Shown here: one piece after another, positions 12,540 to 24,290 of the stretch
Position numbering within the stretch: the first letter of the stretch is position 1
How the letters are laid out: every line of letters starts with the position of its first letter
Source: Sphagnum magellanicum
Lineage: Eukaryota; Streptophyta; Sphagnopsida; Sphagnales; Sphagnaceae
Assembly: GCA_021904315.1 (NCBI GenBank)
Contig: CM038913.1
Location: forward strand, 41,500 to 105,499
Direction of reading: 5' to 3'
Length of the DNA: 64,000 nt
Position numbers and translations under genes: made by a program
Notes under the pieces: model-generated
What the model was told of the DNA's origin: nothing
Seen by the model: only the letters and a program-made list of their open reading frames with translations
The model's database searches: none

Positions 12540-13410
12540 TTCCCACTTTGGGAATTGGACTTTCGATGAATTTCCTAATTTTCAAAAAGGTATTTTACGG
12601 GTTAGAATTCATTGGATTAAAAAATATCTTATACCATTGGAAAGTTCTTCAAACATAAATATTTAAAATGGGGTTGCATGACTCATTTGAATATTTAAAA
12701 CATAATTTATGATTAAAAGAAGGGTTGAAAATCAAACTATCAATTTGACTCCCAACCATTAAAAATTAAAAATCGTCCTAAAATACGTGTGTGAGAGTGA
12801 CATGTCACATATCGTTGAAAAACTTTCAATGAAGGCTATAATTTTGTTTTAAACCTCACCTTAATCAAAGGTTTGCATGAGAAGTTATGGCCCTGCAAAG
12901 TGTCGAGAGTCCTAATTTTGGGAATTTCAAGATTTTCAACTTGGGAGTCATGGAACAGAATGACATTTGAATATAGCTTTTGTGACTAATCACAAAAAAT
13001 ATTGTAAAGGGGAGGGTGGTGGCTTCCTTAAGTTCGAGCGGTGGTGAGTTTTGTGAGTACGTGTATGCTTTTGATTTTTCCACACATCAAAAATGTTTCA
13101 ACTTTGGACTAATCAACTTGTTGTTAAGTTATGCAAGTTTATGTCAATGATTGACCACTTGTCATTTGTTTTAATCCTCCTCTTGGAACTCCAACATGCC
13201 CATGTACCTTCGTAATGTTGCAAATTAAGAAACATATCTCAATTTATTTTTCTTTTGTTGTTTTCATTTTCAGTTTAAGTCCTCATTTTGGAGTTTCAAC
13301 ACGCCCCTCTATCTCCGTAGTGTTACGAGTTAGAGAACGTATTTCAATTCTTTTTTCTTCCATTGTTTTTACTTTCAGACTCACATTTAAATCTTTCAAG
13401 GACTGTGATA
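12540..13410 (+). repeat. Dispersed repeat, copy A (partner at 63 kb)
   Basis: This stretch aligns by eye, in the same orientation, with 63062-63825. Shared landmarks include CACTTTGGGAATTGGA.TTTCGATG at the start, GTCAATTTGACT(C/T)CCAAC, TTAATC..AGGTTTGCA..AGAAGTTATGGC, CAACTTGGGAGTC and GGTGGTGGCTTCC near the middle, and CAACACGCCC near the end. Copy A has an extra internal tandem duplication of about 107 bp (13168-13275 and 13276-13390) where copy B has a single unit. There is no coding capacity. It separates pieces of the PPR pseudogene, so it may have inserted into it. Confidence 0.8.
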
Positions 13411-13449
13411 GTGTGTTATCTATGCTTCTCCATGTTTGACATGACCATG

Positions 13450-13770
13450 GTTGCCCAAGAAACGAAATCATGATCGTACATTCTGTTGAAAACTTTGTAA
13501 GCATCTTCTACGCTACCACACTTGATGTACATATTGATGAGACTGGTGTTCACAAAGACATCATATTCATAACTATAAAATTTGTGTATGAATGTGTTTG
13601 CTTTCTTGCAGTATTTGCAACTTTGTACATGCTTTGAGCACTAGAACAAAACAAAAGGTGTTTGGAGTCATGCATTCTCTTTTCATTTGCTGGAAAAACC
13701 CAATGACTTGTTCCCACTGCCCAAATTTCACACACATTCCAAGTTGGGCATTCGATGCTCATTTGTCCAC
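13450..13770 (-). pseudogene. PPR repeat fragment, frameshifted
   Basis: The minus strand reads LGMCVKFGQWEQVIGFFQQM, then TPNTFCFVLVLKACTKLQIL, and after a single-base shift YEYDVFVNTSLINMY, KCGSVEDAYKVFN and DHDFVSWAT. This is the regular repeat order of a plant PLS-class PPR protein. The frameshift lies near 13570-13580. Its orientation matches the E-domain piece at 11785-12120, so both probably came from one gene that is now split by the repeat at 12540-13410. Confidence 0.82.
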
Positions 13771-13774
13771 TCCT

Positions 13775-16040
13775 TGGAGCCATGGTAGCAAGTTTAGCTT
13801 TCACCCGACGAGGATTGTGTTTGCAGTTCAGCCAAAGTGGGTGTAGTGTTTTCTTGTGTTGGATAAGGGGAAATCTCGCATTCTTCTTCACTATTTTTGC
13901 TAGTTTCTTGTCCCACCACCGTGAAGGATCCAAGAGGGACTCTCACCAACGTTTCTATACAACCAATTCCTGTTGACAAAAATGACTGGGGCGATTTTTT
14001 ATGTTGATGCCCGGTTCTATTTCTTCCATCCATTCTGTTGCGGAAAGAAGATCAATAGAATTGCAGAATTTTTGTTGTTGAGCATAGCTGGGGTTGCTTG
14101 ATTTCTCTTGAGGACCACCACTCTTCTTCTTCGTCCCCATGAGTGATGGTGGTCCTTTTATGTAAGAACTCAAGACAACAAGGACTGTTCCGTGCTGCAC
14201 TGAACAATTGCACTTCTCGGACCGATAAAAAAAAACACATTCCTTCCCAATGGACATCATCATTTGCGAAACAGAGAAACCCTACAGAAAAAGGAGAAAT
14301 CGAACAGAACTGGAGCAACAACACTCATGAGCTCCCATATATCTTCCGCCCAATAGTATGAAACTCTACCAAACACATGCATCTAGCCTCATCCACATTA
14401 CGTGCGGAATATGATTCCTAGTTTGCTTTGATTGTTGGAACTTGGCGCAGATTTTTTGCATCGTTGTTCATCAGTCCATTTCCAGAATTGTTTGGAGATT
14501 TACTTAGCAACTTGGCTTTTCAGACGTACTTTCTCTTTTGGGTTTCTTAGCTCGAGGATCCGAAGTTTGGGTTCTGTGTTGTGTTCTCTAATAAGGGGAT
14601 GGTGGGGTTCGGCGAAATACAAAAAGTATTGCAGTGGTGTTATGGCTCGTTCAACCATCTGTTTTGTTGAGACCATTTTCGTGCTTCAAGCTCAGAGTTG
14701 TTGCTACATACCCAAGATCCGCTCGTCTCTCGATCTGGGATCATCAATCAAAAGCTTTAGGAATTAGGTAAGCTCATTTATTCTAGCGGAAGCAATTTCC
14801 AACAATTTTTGTTTGTAAGTCTTTCTGATGGGTGTTTTTTTCTTTGGGTCCATTGTCAAGCTTTTGAGGATCGTTGTAAGGAGTCTTTTACTTTTGGGCT
14901 AGATTCGGCAACATCTTTTTCAGCATCAAGTGTCAGCAAAAGCTTTGTTGCTTCGAGTTACAACTACGTTGCAAGCGCTTGTTGGATTCTGATTATCAAG
15001 GAACTTCATGTTGAGTGCTACCTTGAATTGCCAACCCATGTTCGAATCTTTCTCGAAAGAATGTCATGGGTCTCTAGTAAACCAACTGGTAATTTGTGGG
15101 ATGGGATCAGATTCTTGGGCCTTGCAAGTCCTGCATGGCAGAATCAGAGTCTTTCTTCTTCCTTCATCAGTATTTATGGCAAGCAAGTCTATGTGATAGT
15201 TGTCAAAAAGATGTTTCTTTTTTCTGGAGTTCACCTCCTCATTGCTTGTGGAATTCAGAAAGAATTCTCACGTCTGTTTCTGCAAGATTTAGTGCACAGA
15301 TTTCCAAATGGTTTGAGATCTCCCTCACTATTTAAATGTTTTCTGGTAAGAAGTGTGGATTTTGGAGATTCTGGATTTCAAAGGAGAGCTTTGAAAACTA
15401 CATTTTCTTGGGATGCCATTGAACCTTTCAAAGATATATAATCATCTTTTTTCTCGGGTAATTTCTCTTTGCTGACAGGTTGTTGATTTTGTTGTTGATC
15501 AGCCCAGAATTGATGTATCTGATTCATGGTAGATTACATTTGTTTTGCAGTGATGTTCCTAGCCTAGGGACTGGTTTTGAAGGTTCCCTCCAGTTGTAGC
15601 ATTCAGTGCCAAGTTTGGCTTGAACAAAATCTCTGCTTGATATAGTGTTGTTTTTCTAATCCTAATCTTTCATTTAAAGTGCAGATGATCCTTGCTGACA
15701 GTAACATAGAGAAGTTAAAGGTGCAATGTTTCAAGTTGTGTGCAGCAGTTTGCAGTATGGAAAGGAAGAGCGGCAACACAACAATTGGAAGCTTACATCT
15801 GCCATAGTCAAACACGTTTGTTTTTACATTTTGTACACCATGTGTTGCTGATTTGCAATCTCTAAAAGAAGGTAATTTGTGGAATAGAAGATGCAGAAGC
15901 ATGGGATCTTGGTTTAAGTTGTATCACTTTTGATGCTTGTTTAGTAGTGTGTAGTTGTGTTTTAAGGATTTAAGTATAGGAGGATCAGAAGTTGTCCAAG
16001 GGATCTCTAACTCTTGATGTTCGAAGATGCAACAATATTC
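13775..16040. other. No recognisable gene; upstream flank of a glycosidase-like pseudogene
   Basis: The DNA from about 14400 is less AT-rich than average. The longest open frame on the plus strand (14809-15441, 210 residues) is rich in Ser, Phe and Leu, has no motif that I know and no splice logic linking it to its neighbours. It could be the decayed 5' part of the pseudogene that starts near 16041, but nothing in the sequence proves this. Confidence 0.35.
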
Positions 16041-17899
16041 AGGGCGAGTACTCGAACCACCACCAACAAACTCAAATTGGTGGGATAAAAAGTGTTTCTC
16101 TGGAGCCATAGTTGTTCAAGACAATCATACATGGGATCAAACGCAAAGTTTCAAATATCTTATGTACTATTATGGGTAGGATTCAGATCTCTGGGCCAGA
16201 AGAGTGACATTGTTCAACCCTTATCTACCCACAAGCAGAGTTGGCATGGCAGTAAGCCATGATGGAGTGTCTTTCACTTGATATAAAGGCCACCTTAGTG
16301 GAGGTGCAATAATGGATCCATCGCCAGATTCTGAAGCTTTTGATGTTGTTCATTTGGGAGTCAGCAATGTAGTGTTTGACACCAATGCAGGTGATTGGTC
16401 TATGTATTATTTTGGAGGCAGCTTTGATGAATAACCTCTACCTGGAGGCTCTGCAGAAAATAAATTCAAGTGTGGTTGTCTATCAATCATCTCCTACAAC
16501 CACTCAAGAAAGTAGAACCTTTTGAGGATTCTGCATACACATGTATCACCAAGGTTCACAAGTCAGCATATCATATTTGAAGAATGGATGTAGGAGATTT
16601 TTTGAAGTTAAGAATCATTACCAGCTGATACTTGAAACCTCTAGTGTCATTCATGTCAAGGCATGAGCCAATTGTCACCGTGTTTTCTGGCAAAAGTCAT
16701 AGTGCTTCAGGTTACAGAGCATGAACTGGAGATTTTTGTGTTGATGCTTTGTGACTTGACTTGGTGATGTAAGGGGTGTGATGTTGTAGCCAGGATTAGC
16801 TATGTCTAGAGATGGGCTCTCATTTGAAGACTGAAAGGGTCCAATTCTAGAACTTAGAGATGCAGATTCTTGGGACAAGAATGGAGTTTCCTGGCCACGA
16901 GTGATCCCACCCAAAGGTATATATGATCTTACATTCCTATAGTGGTGAAACCCTTTTGCACTCTTTGATGTGTTTGGATCTTCATCAAAACATGGAACAC
17001 ATCACATGCATGAGAACACTAAAAATTCCTTGGGTGCTGATGGGTTTGGAGGAACTTCAAAATTAACAGCCCTGATACTGGTACCTCTTGGTTTTGACAT
17101 TGAAATGAATAGTTTGAGGGCCCTTCCTGTTATGTTGTTGCAATATTCCACTTTGATTTATGTATGGGTTGGAATACTTTCTATGACACAAAAATACTAA
17201 AAGACTCTTCTTCCAGTCACAGATGACCTCTGGAAAGTTCTTTTCAAGCAGACTTTTTTTTCTTCTGGTGCAAGGGAGGCAGGTTTCCTAGAGACTCATA
17301 TGAGGTGGGCAAACTCTTAGACTTCATTGTCTGGCAAATGCAAACTCACATAACCATGTACTATATGTAATCAGGAGGTGAAGATGGGAAATGGTTTATG
17401 ACCTATCACACACATGAGATAAAAGGACCAACAGGAGTTGGGTGTTTTTCACCCAGTGTAGCCACATCAACAGATGGAGAGATTGGGTGAAGGGTGGTAA
17501 AATTCTGTCACCAGGTGCCCCAGGCTCATGGGATGAGGGAGGTGTTTCTGTCCACCATATGCTTAAAATTGGTGACTGATTTGTGACGTTCTATGAAGGC
17601 TCAGATTTCAAGTTTTAGTTTGCTGTTGGGTTACTGTCTCTGATGATGGAATTATCTGGGAGAGAGATCAGAACTATGGAACTAAACTTGGAGGACCAAT
17701 TTTAAAGCCCCGGACAAGAGAGGATATCTGGGATAATGTGTTGGTGGGAACTCATGTTTTGGCAATGGAAGATGGAAGCTTCAGGATGTACTATTTGGGT
17801 GTTGGAAAAATTGAGGGTGACAATACCTCTCAGCAAGGGCTTGAACTTGCAGTTAGTGATGGTGAAAATTATCGATCATGGAGGAGGTTCAATGAATGA
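16041..17899 (+). pseudogene. Five-bladed beta-propeller glycosidase-like gene, dead
   Basis: Remains of a plant protein of the arabinanase/levansucrase/invertase-like propeller fold. Three in-frame stops break the first part: TAG 16177, TGA 16279 and TAA 16432, inside an otherwise clean frame with GRVLEPPPTNSNWWDKKCFS, RVGMAVSHDGVSF, GGAIMDP, SEAFDVVHLG and WSMYYFGGSFDE. A second stretch near 16790-16920 reads LAMSRDGLSFED, a stop at 16832, then KGPILEL and DSWDKNGVSWPRVIPP. The third part (17372-17899) reads DGKWFMTYHTHE, shifts frame near 17484, gives WVKGG and SWDEGGVSVHHMLKIGD, meets a TGA at 17577, shifts again, and ends with DIWDNVLVGTHVLA, SFRMYYLGVG and a natural-looking TGA. The repeated WD and MYY blade motifs support the fold. 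The family's substrate is not known to me. Confidence 0.85.
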
Positions 17900-20547
17900 A
17901 ATCTGATACTTGCTAAAAACATGCAATATGTTACAAAAAGATTTTGGGTGGTGGGGTGCTTCAACTTAGTCCAACCCCTGGTACTAATTTTCCTATATCC
18001 AGTTTTCAGTTCTTTTCTATGATTTTCAGTTTAACATTTTGCTTGTTAGTCCAGCCTTTAAAAAACGTTTTTCAGGATCCAATTTCCAAATTTTCAGTTC
18101 TTTTTTTCAGATTTTCAATTGAATGATTCTACTTGGCAATCCAGCCTCCAAACAGCTGGTTTTGGGACAATGGGCACTTTAGGATGTTAGTGTGACCTCA
18201 AATAGATTTGGAGCACTCGAGATTCTAAATTCATTGTTGTGTAAATAGACCTAAAATCTGAGTGTCAGATGTCCTACTAGCTGAAGAACAATTATGGATC
18301 CTTGAACCCAAAATCCACCCAACATTGTATCAAGTGTGGAATATTCATGACATGCAACTGTCATGTGAACGCTGAGCAAAGTGAACAAAGCCAGCCCATG
18401 TGTGGAAGGAGCAATTCAAATCTTTGTTACCTAAAAGGATTTAAGCTGGCCATGTTCAAAGACATGTTGTGTTTGGCTTCTAAATGTACTATATACACTT
18501 TCTTGAAAGACAACAGTTTGAGATATTATGGACTGAATATTTGGTGACGGGGTGTCATTGGTGTCATCCACATCCTGGAGCTGAGTCTGTTTTATTTCAG
18601 GTTTCCCAAATCAACTGTAGGTTTGTCTGTTTCTTCAAAATTGGAGATGATGTTGGTTTCTTGGAACACACAAAGGTTTAGAATATTATGATCTTCTGGT
18701 TTTGTAAGTTTGTCATCTCTGTGCAGAGGATGTTGATAGATCGATTTGAGTCATTGAAATTCTAAACAAGATTAGGTGTCTGTTTCAGTATAGCTTCAAC
18801 CCCTATTGACAAGCTGATGGTTCTTATCTCAGGTCTTCTAACTGGTGTGAGAGTCTGGTTTGCAAACATGTGAAATTATAGTCAGGGAACCAAATTTCCT
18901 AATGGAAGTAGACAGATCATTGTCATCTCTTGAAGGGAGTCAGGGGTCACGTTCAGAGAGTTTTGAAATGCATGAAATTGAAATTCTGATGTGAGACAGG
19001 TTTTGGGTCAGGAAGTGAGCAGGGATTTCAAGTGGTGGACTATGAGCAATTTCATTGGTGTATGATTGGCATTGCAATTACAAATCCTCATAAGGTAGAA
19101 TGATTTATCAGTGCTTCTTGCTGGCTGCCCGCCTTGCAGGGACCCTCTTTCCCCTTTACTACATTTGATTTGTTCATTGTAGGTGGTCTAAGCCATTGAG
19201 ATGGAGGTCAAGTATTTGAATCATGAGAGAGTTTCTGTTTCCTTCTAAATTTTCCATTGTCAGTGTTGTAACACTGGAAAAAAACTAGTAAACAAAGACA
19301 AGGGATAGCATTTTGACTAGTAGATGAGACTCAGAGAATCTTCACACTCAGAATAATTGGAGCTCTTCAGATGTGCCAATATGGTTAGGATTTGATTATA
19401 CGCTATATTTGGATTGGGTATCTGGAAACAATAATTGAGAGTTGAACCTGAGCTGGTGTTCTGGCATAGAAGCATATAAAGGAGGTTGTGTTTCACCTAG
19501 CAACAGGTTGGTCAGGCAGACCAACTTAGACTGAAATGAAACAATTTGCTACAAAAGATATCTTGAAACTTTGTTTTCATCAATTTGTAAAACATCTGCA
19601 AGGGCTGCCTAGGACAGCCTTTTGAATAGTCCTCTCATGGTGGATTCTGGGCATTCTCAGCTGCATCAAGGCTCCTCCCATCACCTACTATGTAGATTCT
19701 CCAACAAAGATCAAACAAAATGTCTGGCATCTCTGGAAGTCTGACATAGATCTCCCTTACAGATGCAAAGAAATACAACATTAATTGTTCAATAGTGATC
19801 ATCCAACAAAAATCAAGCCCAACTCCCAAACTATCTTAATCTTCCCATCATCCTAATGATCAGATATGAAACCTCTTTCTATTCTTCTTGTTTCAGTCTC
19901 ACCCAAAGGTCATGAAGTTTTGATATTGGACATCCATCCCCCAAAAACAAGATTTTGGATTTCAATTATGTGTGTGTGTAGGTTTCAAATCCCACCCAAC
20001 ATTTCTGCATAAGGAAAACCAAGAATGTCAACAGTAGGCTTCTGAGCATAATATTGTATAGCCCCAAAGTTGGGGGATTCTCAAAATCATGTGCAACTAC
20101 AGGATCTTGAAGATACAAGCAAGGCCAAGTTGTTTGTGTCCTGCATTCTTCATTTGAATGGATGAGGCATTAGAGTTTTATATACATGGGAAGCAAATGA
20201 TGCATTCAATCATGCACACTGATGTCTCTTGGCTCAATAAAAACATGACCAAAGTGTGACTTGTCATGACTACTGGTGCAAGTAAGAGTTACGAAGAGCA
20301 TTGAAAAGGTTTTGTTAAGGTAGCTTCAGCGACGGTCAAGGTAGAACATAGCTTCTAAATGGAGCAAGCTTCAGAAGAAGACTAGGTGTGGGATCCAGAG
20401 TCACGAGGAGATGGTGAAGATGATCCTTCTTTCATCACTCTCGAGGAGAAGATGGAAGTATAAGGTTTTAATAAGGTTTGATGCAATGTTTTACTTCAAT
20501 TTAAGTTTAGAGAATTCGGAGGTTGAAAGGAGGTGTCGGTGAAAGTG
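17900..20547. other. No gene recognised
   Basis: The composition is moderately GC and stops occur densely in all frames. No exon could be joined to either neighbouring pseudogene. This may be old intronic or flanking DNA of the dead genes on either side. Confidence 0.35.
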
Positions 20548-21580
20548 TCAAGGGATGGGAGAACTGTGGCTGAGAAGCAGCCTGCTAAAGGTTCGGGGGT
20601 CCGGTGGTGGCGGTATTGGTAGAAGTAGCACTGCAGCTACTCCTCCACAGAATGCAGCTCCAGCTCCAAACAAGAACGCAGGCATGTTGTCGCCTCCGAA
20701 GACCTCATCCAAGGGTCCGGCTCCCAGGGAAACAATGAGTTGCGGGAGAGAAATAGACAAATTCAACGCCCCCATGGACACACCTTGCCCACCTCCAACG
20801 TCTTCTGTGAAAGTTACACCCATAGAGAATGACACAGAGAACGTCACCGCGAGAGAAACTCCCAGGAGTGATAACACCACCAGCGCCACGAATGTTACCA
20901 AAGGTTCTGGGCCTTCATCTTCGGCCGTCGTTGTTGCGGTTCGCTTTGCTATTGCTGTTATTAGCGTCGTGGCTGCGTAGCACGCTACCATAACCATGTT
21001 GCCTAATTCTTAGACGTACTTAGACCCAAGCTTTCCGCAAAGGTAATCTATGCAGAGCGAAAAGAGGTCGAGCACGATGGAATGGAGCACAAGCCCCAAG
21101 GACCCCATGTGCACTTCGTCGAAGTATCGTTTGGTGAGATCCAAAAACGTCGGCCTGCCCATGTAGACTTTTCGCACCATCCAGTCCATGCCAAAGAAAA
21201 GGATAGGGAAGGTAGCCAGCCATGTGAGCGTCGTAATAAGGAGAATACACCACATAGGCCGAGGAAGATCCCGCAGCGCCTTCAGGATCTCCAAAAACAT
21301 CGTTTCCGACTCCAGCTCAACCAGTTCTTCTTCCTCGTCTGGATTCTGCACCGCACCAGATACGGTAGGTGCCTTCTGGGTGGCTTCAGGGTGTGCAGAA
21401 GAACACTAGTGATCTGCGATCAATGGCGCAAAATGCCATATCTTTTCTGCTACCGTGTCTGGGTAGCAGAAAGTGAGGAATCTCAGAAGCCGCAGTGACG
21501 CTGAAGAATGTGGTGAAGGCAAGGACGACGATGGCGAGAAAATAGGCGAACTTAAGATTGAAGTAGAAAGAGTTGGCTCT
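20548..21580 (-). pseudogene. Sucrose transporter (SUT/SUC family), dead
   Basis: Remains of a proton-sucrose symporter of the major facilitator superfamily. The minus strand reads NLKFAYFLAIVVLAFTTFFS then VTAASEIPH (a membrane helix), a frameshift between about 21370 and 21480, then a loop rich in Glu (NPDEEEELVELE), DLPRPMWCILLITTLTWLA, FFGMDWMVRKVYMG, MGSLGLVLHSIVLD and LCGKLGSKYV. A TAA at 21010-21012 follows, where the family normally continues directly, and the same frame goes on with NMVMVACYAA, GQGVSMGALNLSISLPQLIV and MPAFLFGAGAAFCGGVAAVL to a stop at 20548. The N-terminal half of the transporter is absent, and a TGA lies just upstream of 21580. One frameshift, one internal stop and 5' truncation make it a pseudogene. 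Confidence 0.88.
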
Positions 21581-21888
21581 TCACGTTGTTTTCTTTTTCA
21601 GCACACACCACGACGAAAACAATGACTTCTTATTCTCCTTCCACTAAACACCATGCACAATAACTTCATCTATTCTTCTAAAATTCCTTCTCTCCACAAT
21701 CAACTCTCCACAATCATCAACATCATTTGAGGGTCATTTCCCATTTCTAGAAAAAGAATTTGTTCATTCAAAACGAGGTATTTATTCATAATTAGGTACT
21801 TTGAAAAGGGGACTGTATTGAACACTTGAAAAATAAATATTACATGCTCTCTGAAAAGCGTTCAGAAAAATATTTCCTTAGGTTTTGT
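21581..21888. other. AT-rich spacer, no gene
   Basis: There is a short stretch of CA/TC-rich DNA (about 21600-21720) upstream of the sucrose transporter relic, then AT-rich DNA. I see no missing SUT exon in it. Confidence 0.35.

Positions 21889-21922
<34 letters not shown>
21889..21922 (+). repeat. Uninterrupted run of 34 G
   Basis: The plus strand shows 34 consecutive G residues followed by TGGGGGTGG. Such a run can form G-quadruplexes and is error-prone in sequencing, so its length is uncertain. The open frame across it encodes polyglycine and is not a gene. Confidence 0.9.
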
Positions 21923-21923
<1 letters not shown>

Positions 21924-21984
21924 GGGGGTGGTTTGTTTGAGGATGGGGGGTGGACCTTGGGTGAACCAGCAGCACCTACACTGG

Positions 21985-22125
21985 TACCATACCATGGTAA
22001 AGTCCTAAATTCTTCTGGGTTTAATAGTTAATTACCTAAGGCCACTAAGAGGCCTCACTCAAGAAGTTGAAGGTAACTAGCATCAGGGCTGGTTCACCTG
22101 GGCCACCTTGAGAGTTTTTCCTGGG
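21985..22125. repeat. Dispersed repeat, copy 1
   Basis: It shares with 37740-37880 the ordered blocks CACTAA.AGGCCTCA.TCAAGAAG.TGAA and GGTTCACC, plus an ACCATGGTAAA block that sits before them here and after them in the other copy. No coding potential. Confidence 0.55.
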
Positions 22126-22824
22126 GTTTTCAGTTTCCCTCACCATTGATTCATATCTCAAGCTTTGCTTTCTAGGTGTGGTTCTTTGAACAAAAACCTG
22201 GTTCTAAATCTGCTCTTAGGCTTGAAAATCAAACTTGGTTTTGGTTCCAACATGCCAGTCTAATTGGGTATCCAGATTTTGCAAGTCCACCAAATTTTTT
22301 TTGCCCCACCCCCAATAGTTAGGGGATTTTCTGGGCCATTTTTGACGTAAAAATGATTAAATTAGCCACATCTACACGTGGGCACTTCCTACATCGTCAC
22401 TTACAGCAGCCTTTCTGTGAAAAAATTGAAATGTTAAATTAATACTAGGTTTGGCAGAATTAATTTGGATGGATGTGTTTTTCCAGTGGAATTTGACTAA
22501 ATTTGCAGTTTGAAAAAGTGATTCACCAATTTTCTGACCTCGCCAAATTGAGAGAAATCAATATCCCACAAAGAAAATGGACAACCAATTCAGGGCTATA
22601 TCTTTATAAAGATTAATTTATTTCAAAAAATCAGGTATTTGTTTGTCATTTATGAAGTGAATTCTATCAACATTCATCAAGAAAAATTACATCACACAAT
22701 ATTATCATAATTATTGAAATAAAAAATGAATTAGAGAATGTAATTTTCTTTTTCATTTGTTAACCAATTTGTATATTTATTAATTCAACAATTGTATGAT
22801 ATTTATCAAAAAACACGAATACCT

Positions 22825-23016
22825 CAGTACCTTGGCCATTTCAACACATGTCTGTTGAGTGATTCATTAAGTTTGAAATATTCATTTCCAAAAAATAAAA
22901 AATCTTGAAGGTTCAAATCTTCCTTCACAAAATTTCATCCTTTGAAGAAAACATTTTTTGAAAATTCCAACAGTTCTACAAATACGAGAATTAGTGTTGA
23001 ACTGGCCAAGAGGATA
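22825..23016 (-). mobile_element. MITE-like element, copy 1
   Basis: About 192 bp, with ends CAGTACCTTGGCCATTTCAAC and the imperfect complement (TGTTGAACTGGCCAAGAGGAT). An internal AAAATTTTCAACA-type motif pairs with its partner. Same family as the elements at 33669, 40395, 42841 and 43132. It has no coding capacity, so it must be non-autonomous. Confidence 0.75.
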
Positions 23017-23700
23017 GCCAGAAAATATAAAACATGAATAAAACAACAAACCCACGAGTTTTTTCAGTTTTGTGTGTGAATCAATGTAAGAAAACACTTG
23101 GTTTTGTCGTCTTTTGGCACATTATTGTGTTGAATCATTAGTTAATCTGAACGAATAAGGTTCAGCACGTCCAATGTGCCTAAAGATTGTCCATGTTCCT
23201 TCACAAAAAAGTTTCTTAAGAAGATAAAATTATTATAATTAAATTTTGGCACCTCAAAAAAATAGTTTAATTTATGCCAAACTTGCTATTTTGCGAAGGT
23301 ACTGAAAATTTAACAAAACTTCCCAGTTTAAAAATATAAGAAATAATAAATAGAGAACCACATTCTCCTAAAATTTTCACAAAAAAATCAAACAAAAAAT
23401 TTAGTTAAGTAATTAACAACAAAACATAATTACATTGAATTTTGAAAAAGATAAAACATCACAATTGTTTGACTTCTTTGGGTTGATATATGACTTACTA
23501 TTTTCAATCTCAAACCAATTTATTGTCATGATATACCCTTTTATGTCAATTACTTCTAAGGGTGGGGCCACACTTCGAGGTAGTCTTTTTTTTTCATTTT
23601 TCAATTTTGTTAGTTTTTTTATTGTTTATATATTTTTTTAATGTTTGTAATTTTATTTTATTCTTTACATATGATCAGGACACTGGGTGTAGGGTTTTTT
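23017..23700. other. AT-rich stretch, no gene
   Basis: Only low-complexity A/T tracts and stops in all frames. It leads into the T/G-rich array. Confidence 0.35.
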
Positions 23701-23724
23701 TTTTAATGTGAACTATTTAATTAT

Positions 23725-24290
23725 TTGGGTGAAAGGTATGGGCAGATTTTTGTTTTATTTTTTGTTTTGAGGGAAAGTGGGGGAACAAAAGGGGGGAATG
23801 TGTTAAAAAAATGTGAACTGTCCAACTATTTGTGTGGTGGAGGAGGGAAGGGGGGTGCGAGTTTTATTTTTTCATTTTTTGTTATTTTTACTATTTGTAA
23901 GTTTCTTGTTATTTTTTGTTTATTTTTGAAAAAGGGGAAGGGGCATGGTTTTTTTTTTCACTTTTTGTTGCTGATTTTTACTTTTTAAAAGGTGAGGGGG
24001 TTGTGGGTTTTATTTTTTCACTTTTTGGTATTTTAAAAATTATTTGTAAATTTATTTTTATTTTTATTTATTCTTGAAGAGAGAAAGGGGACATGGGTTT
24101 TTTTAGCATTTTTTACTATTTGTTTGTATTCTTGAAGTTCAGGGAAAGGGACATGGGTTTTGTTTCTTCACTTTTTGTTATTTTTCGTATTTTTTATAAT
24201 TTTTTTCTTACCATTTTTTACTCTTGGGGGGGGGGAGGGAAGGGCCATGGGTTTATTTTTCATTTTGTGTTGCGTTTTATATTTTTATAT
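23725..24290 (+). repeat. T/G-rich degenerate minisatellite
   Basis: About five to six units of roughly 90-130 bp each follow one plan: a purine block like GGGRAAGGGRCATGGG, then TTTTATTTTTTCACTTTTTG, then TTATTTTTACTATTTGTAA and often ATTCTTGAA. Purine blocks lie near 23840, 23935, 23990, 24085, 24140 and 24230. The strong purine/pyrimidine strand bias is unusual. Phe-rich open frames here are by-products. Confidence 0.7.

Noticed and set aside
14809-15441. 210-codon open frame on the plus strand
   Set aside because: The longest unassigned frame, but it has no domain, no clear splice partner and a composition of chance translation.
20555-20980. 141-codon frame on the plus strand
   Set aside because: It is the opposite-strand shadow of the sucrose transporter remains, which have clear family homology on the minus strand.
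21826-22008. Open frame with a polyglycine tract
   Set aside because: Produced by the G homopolymer; no conserved sequence on either side.
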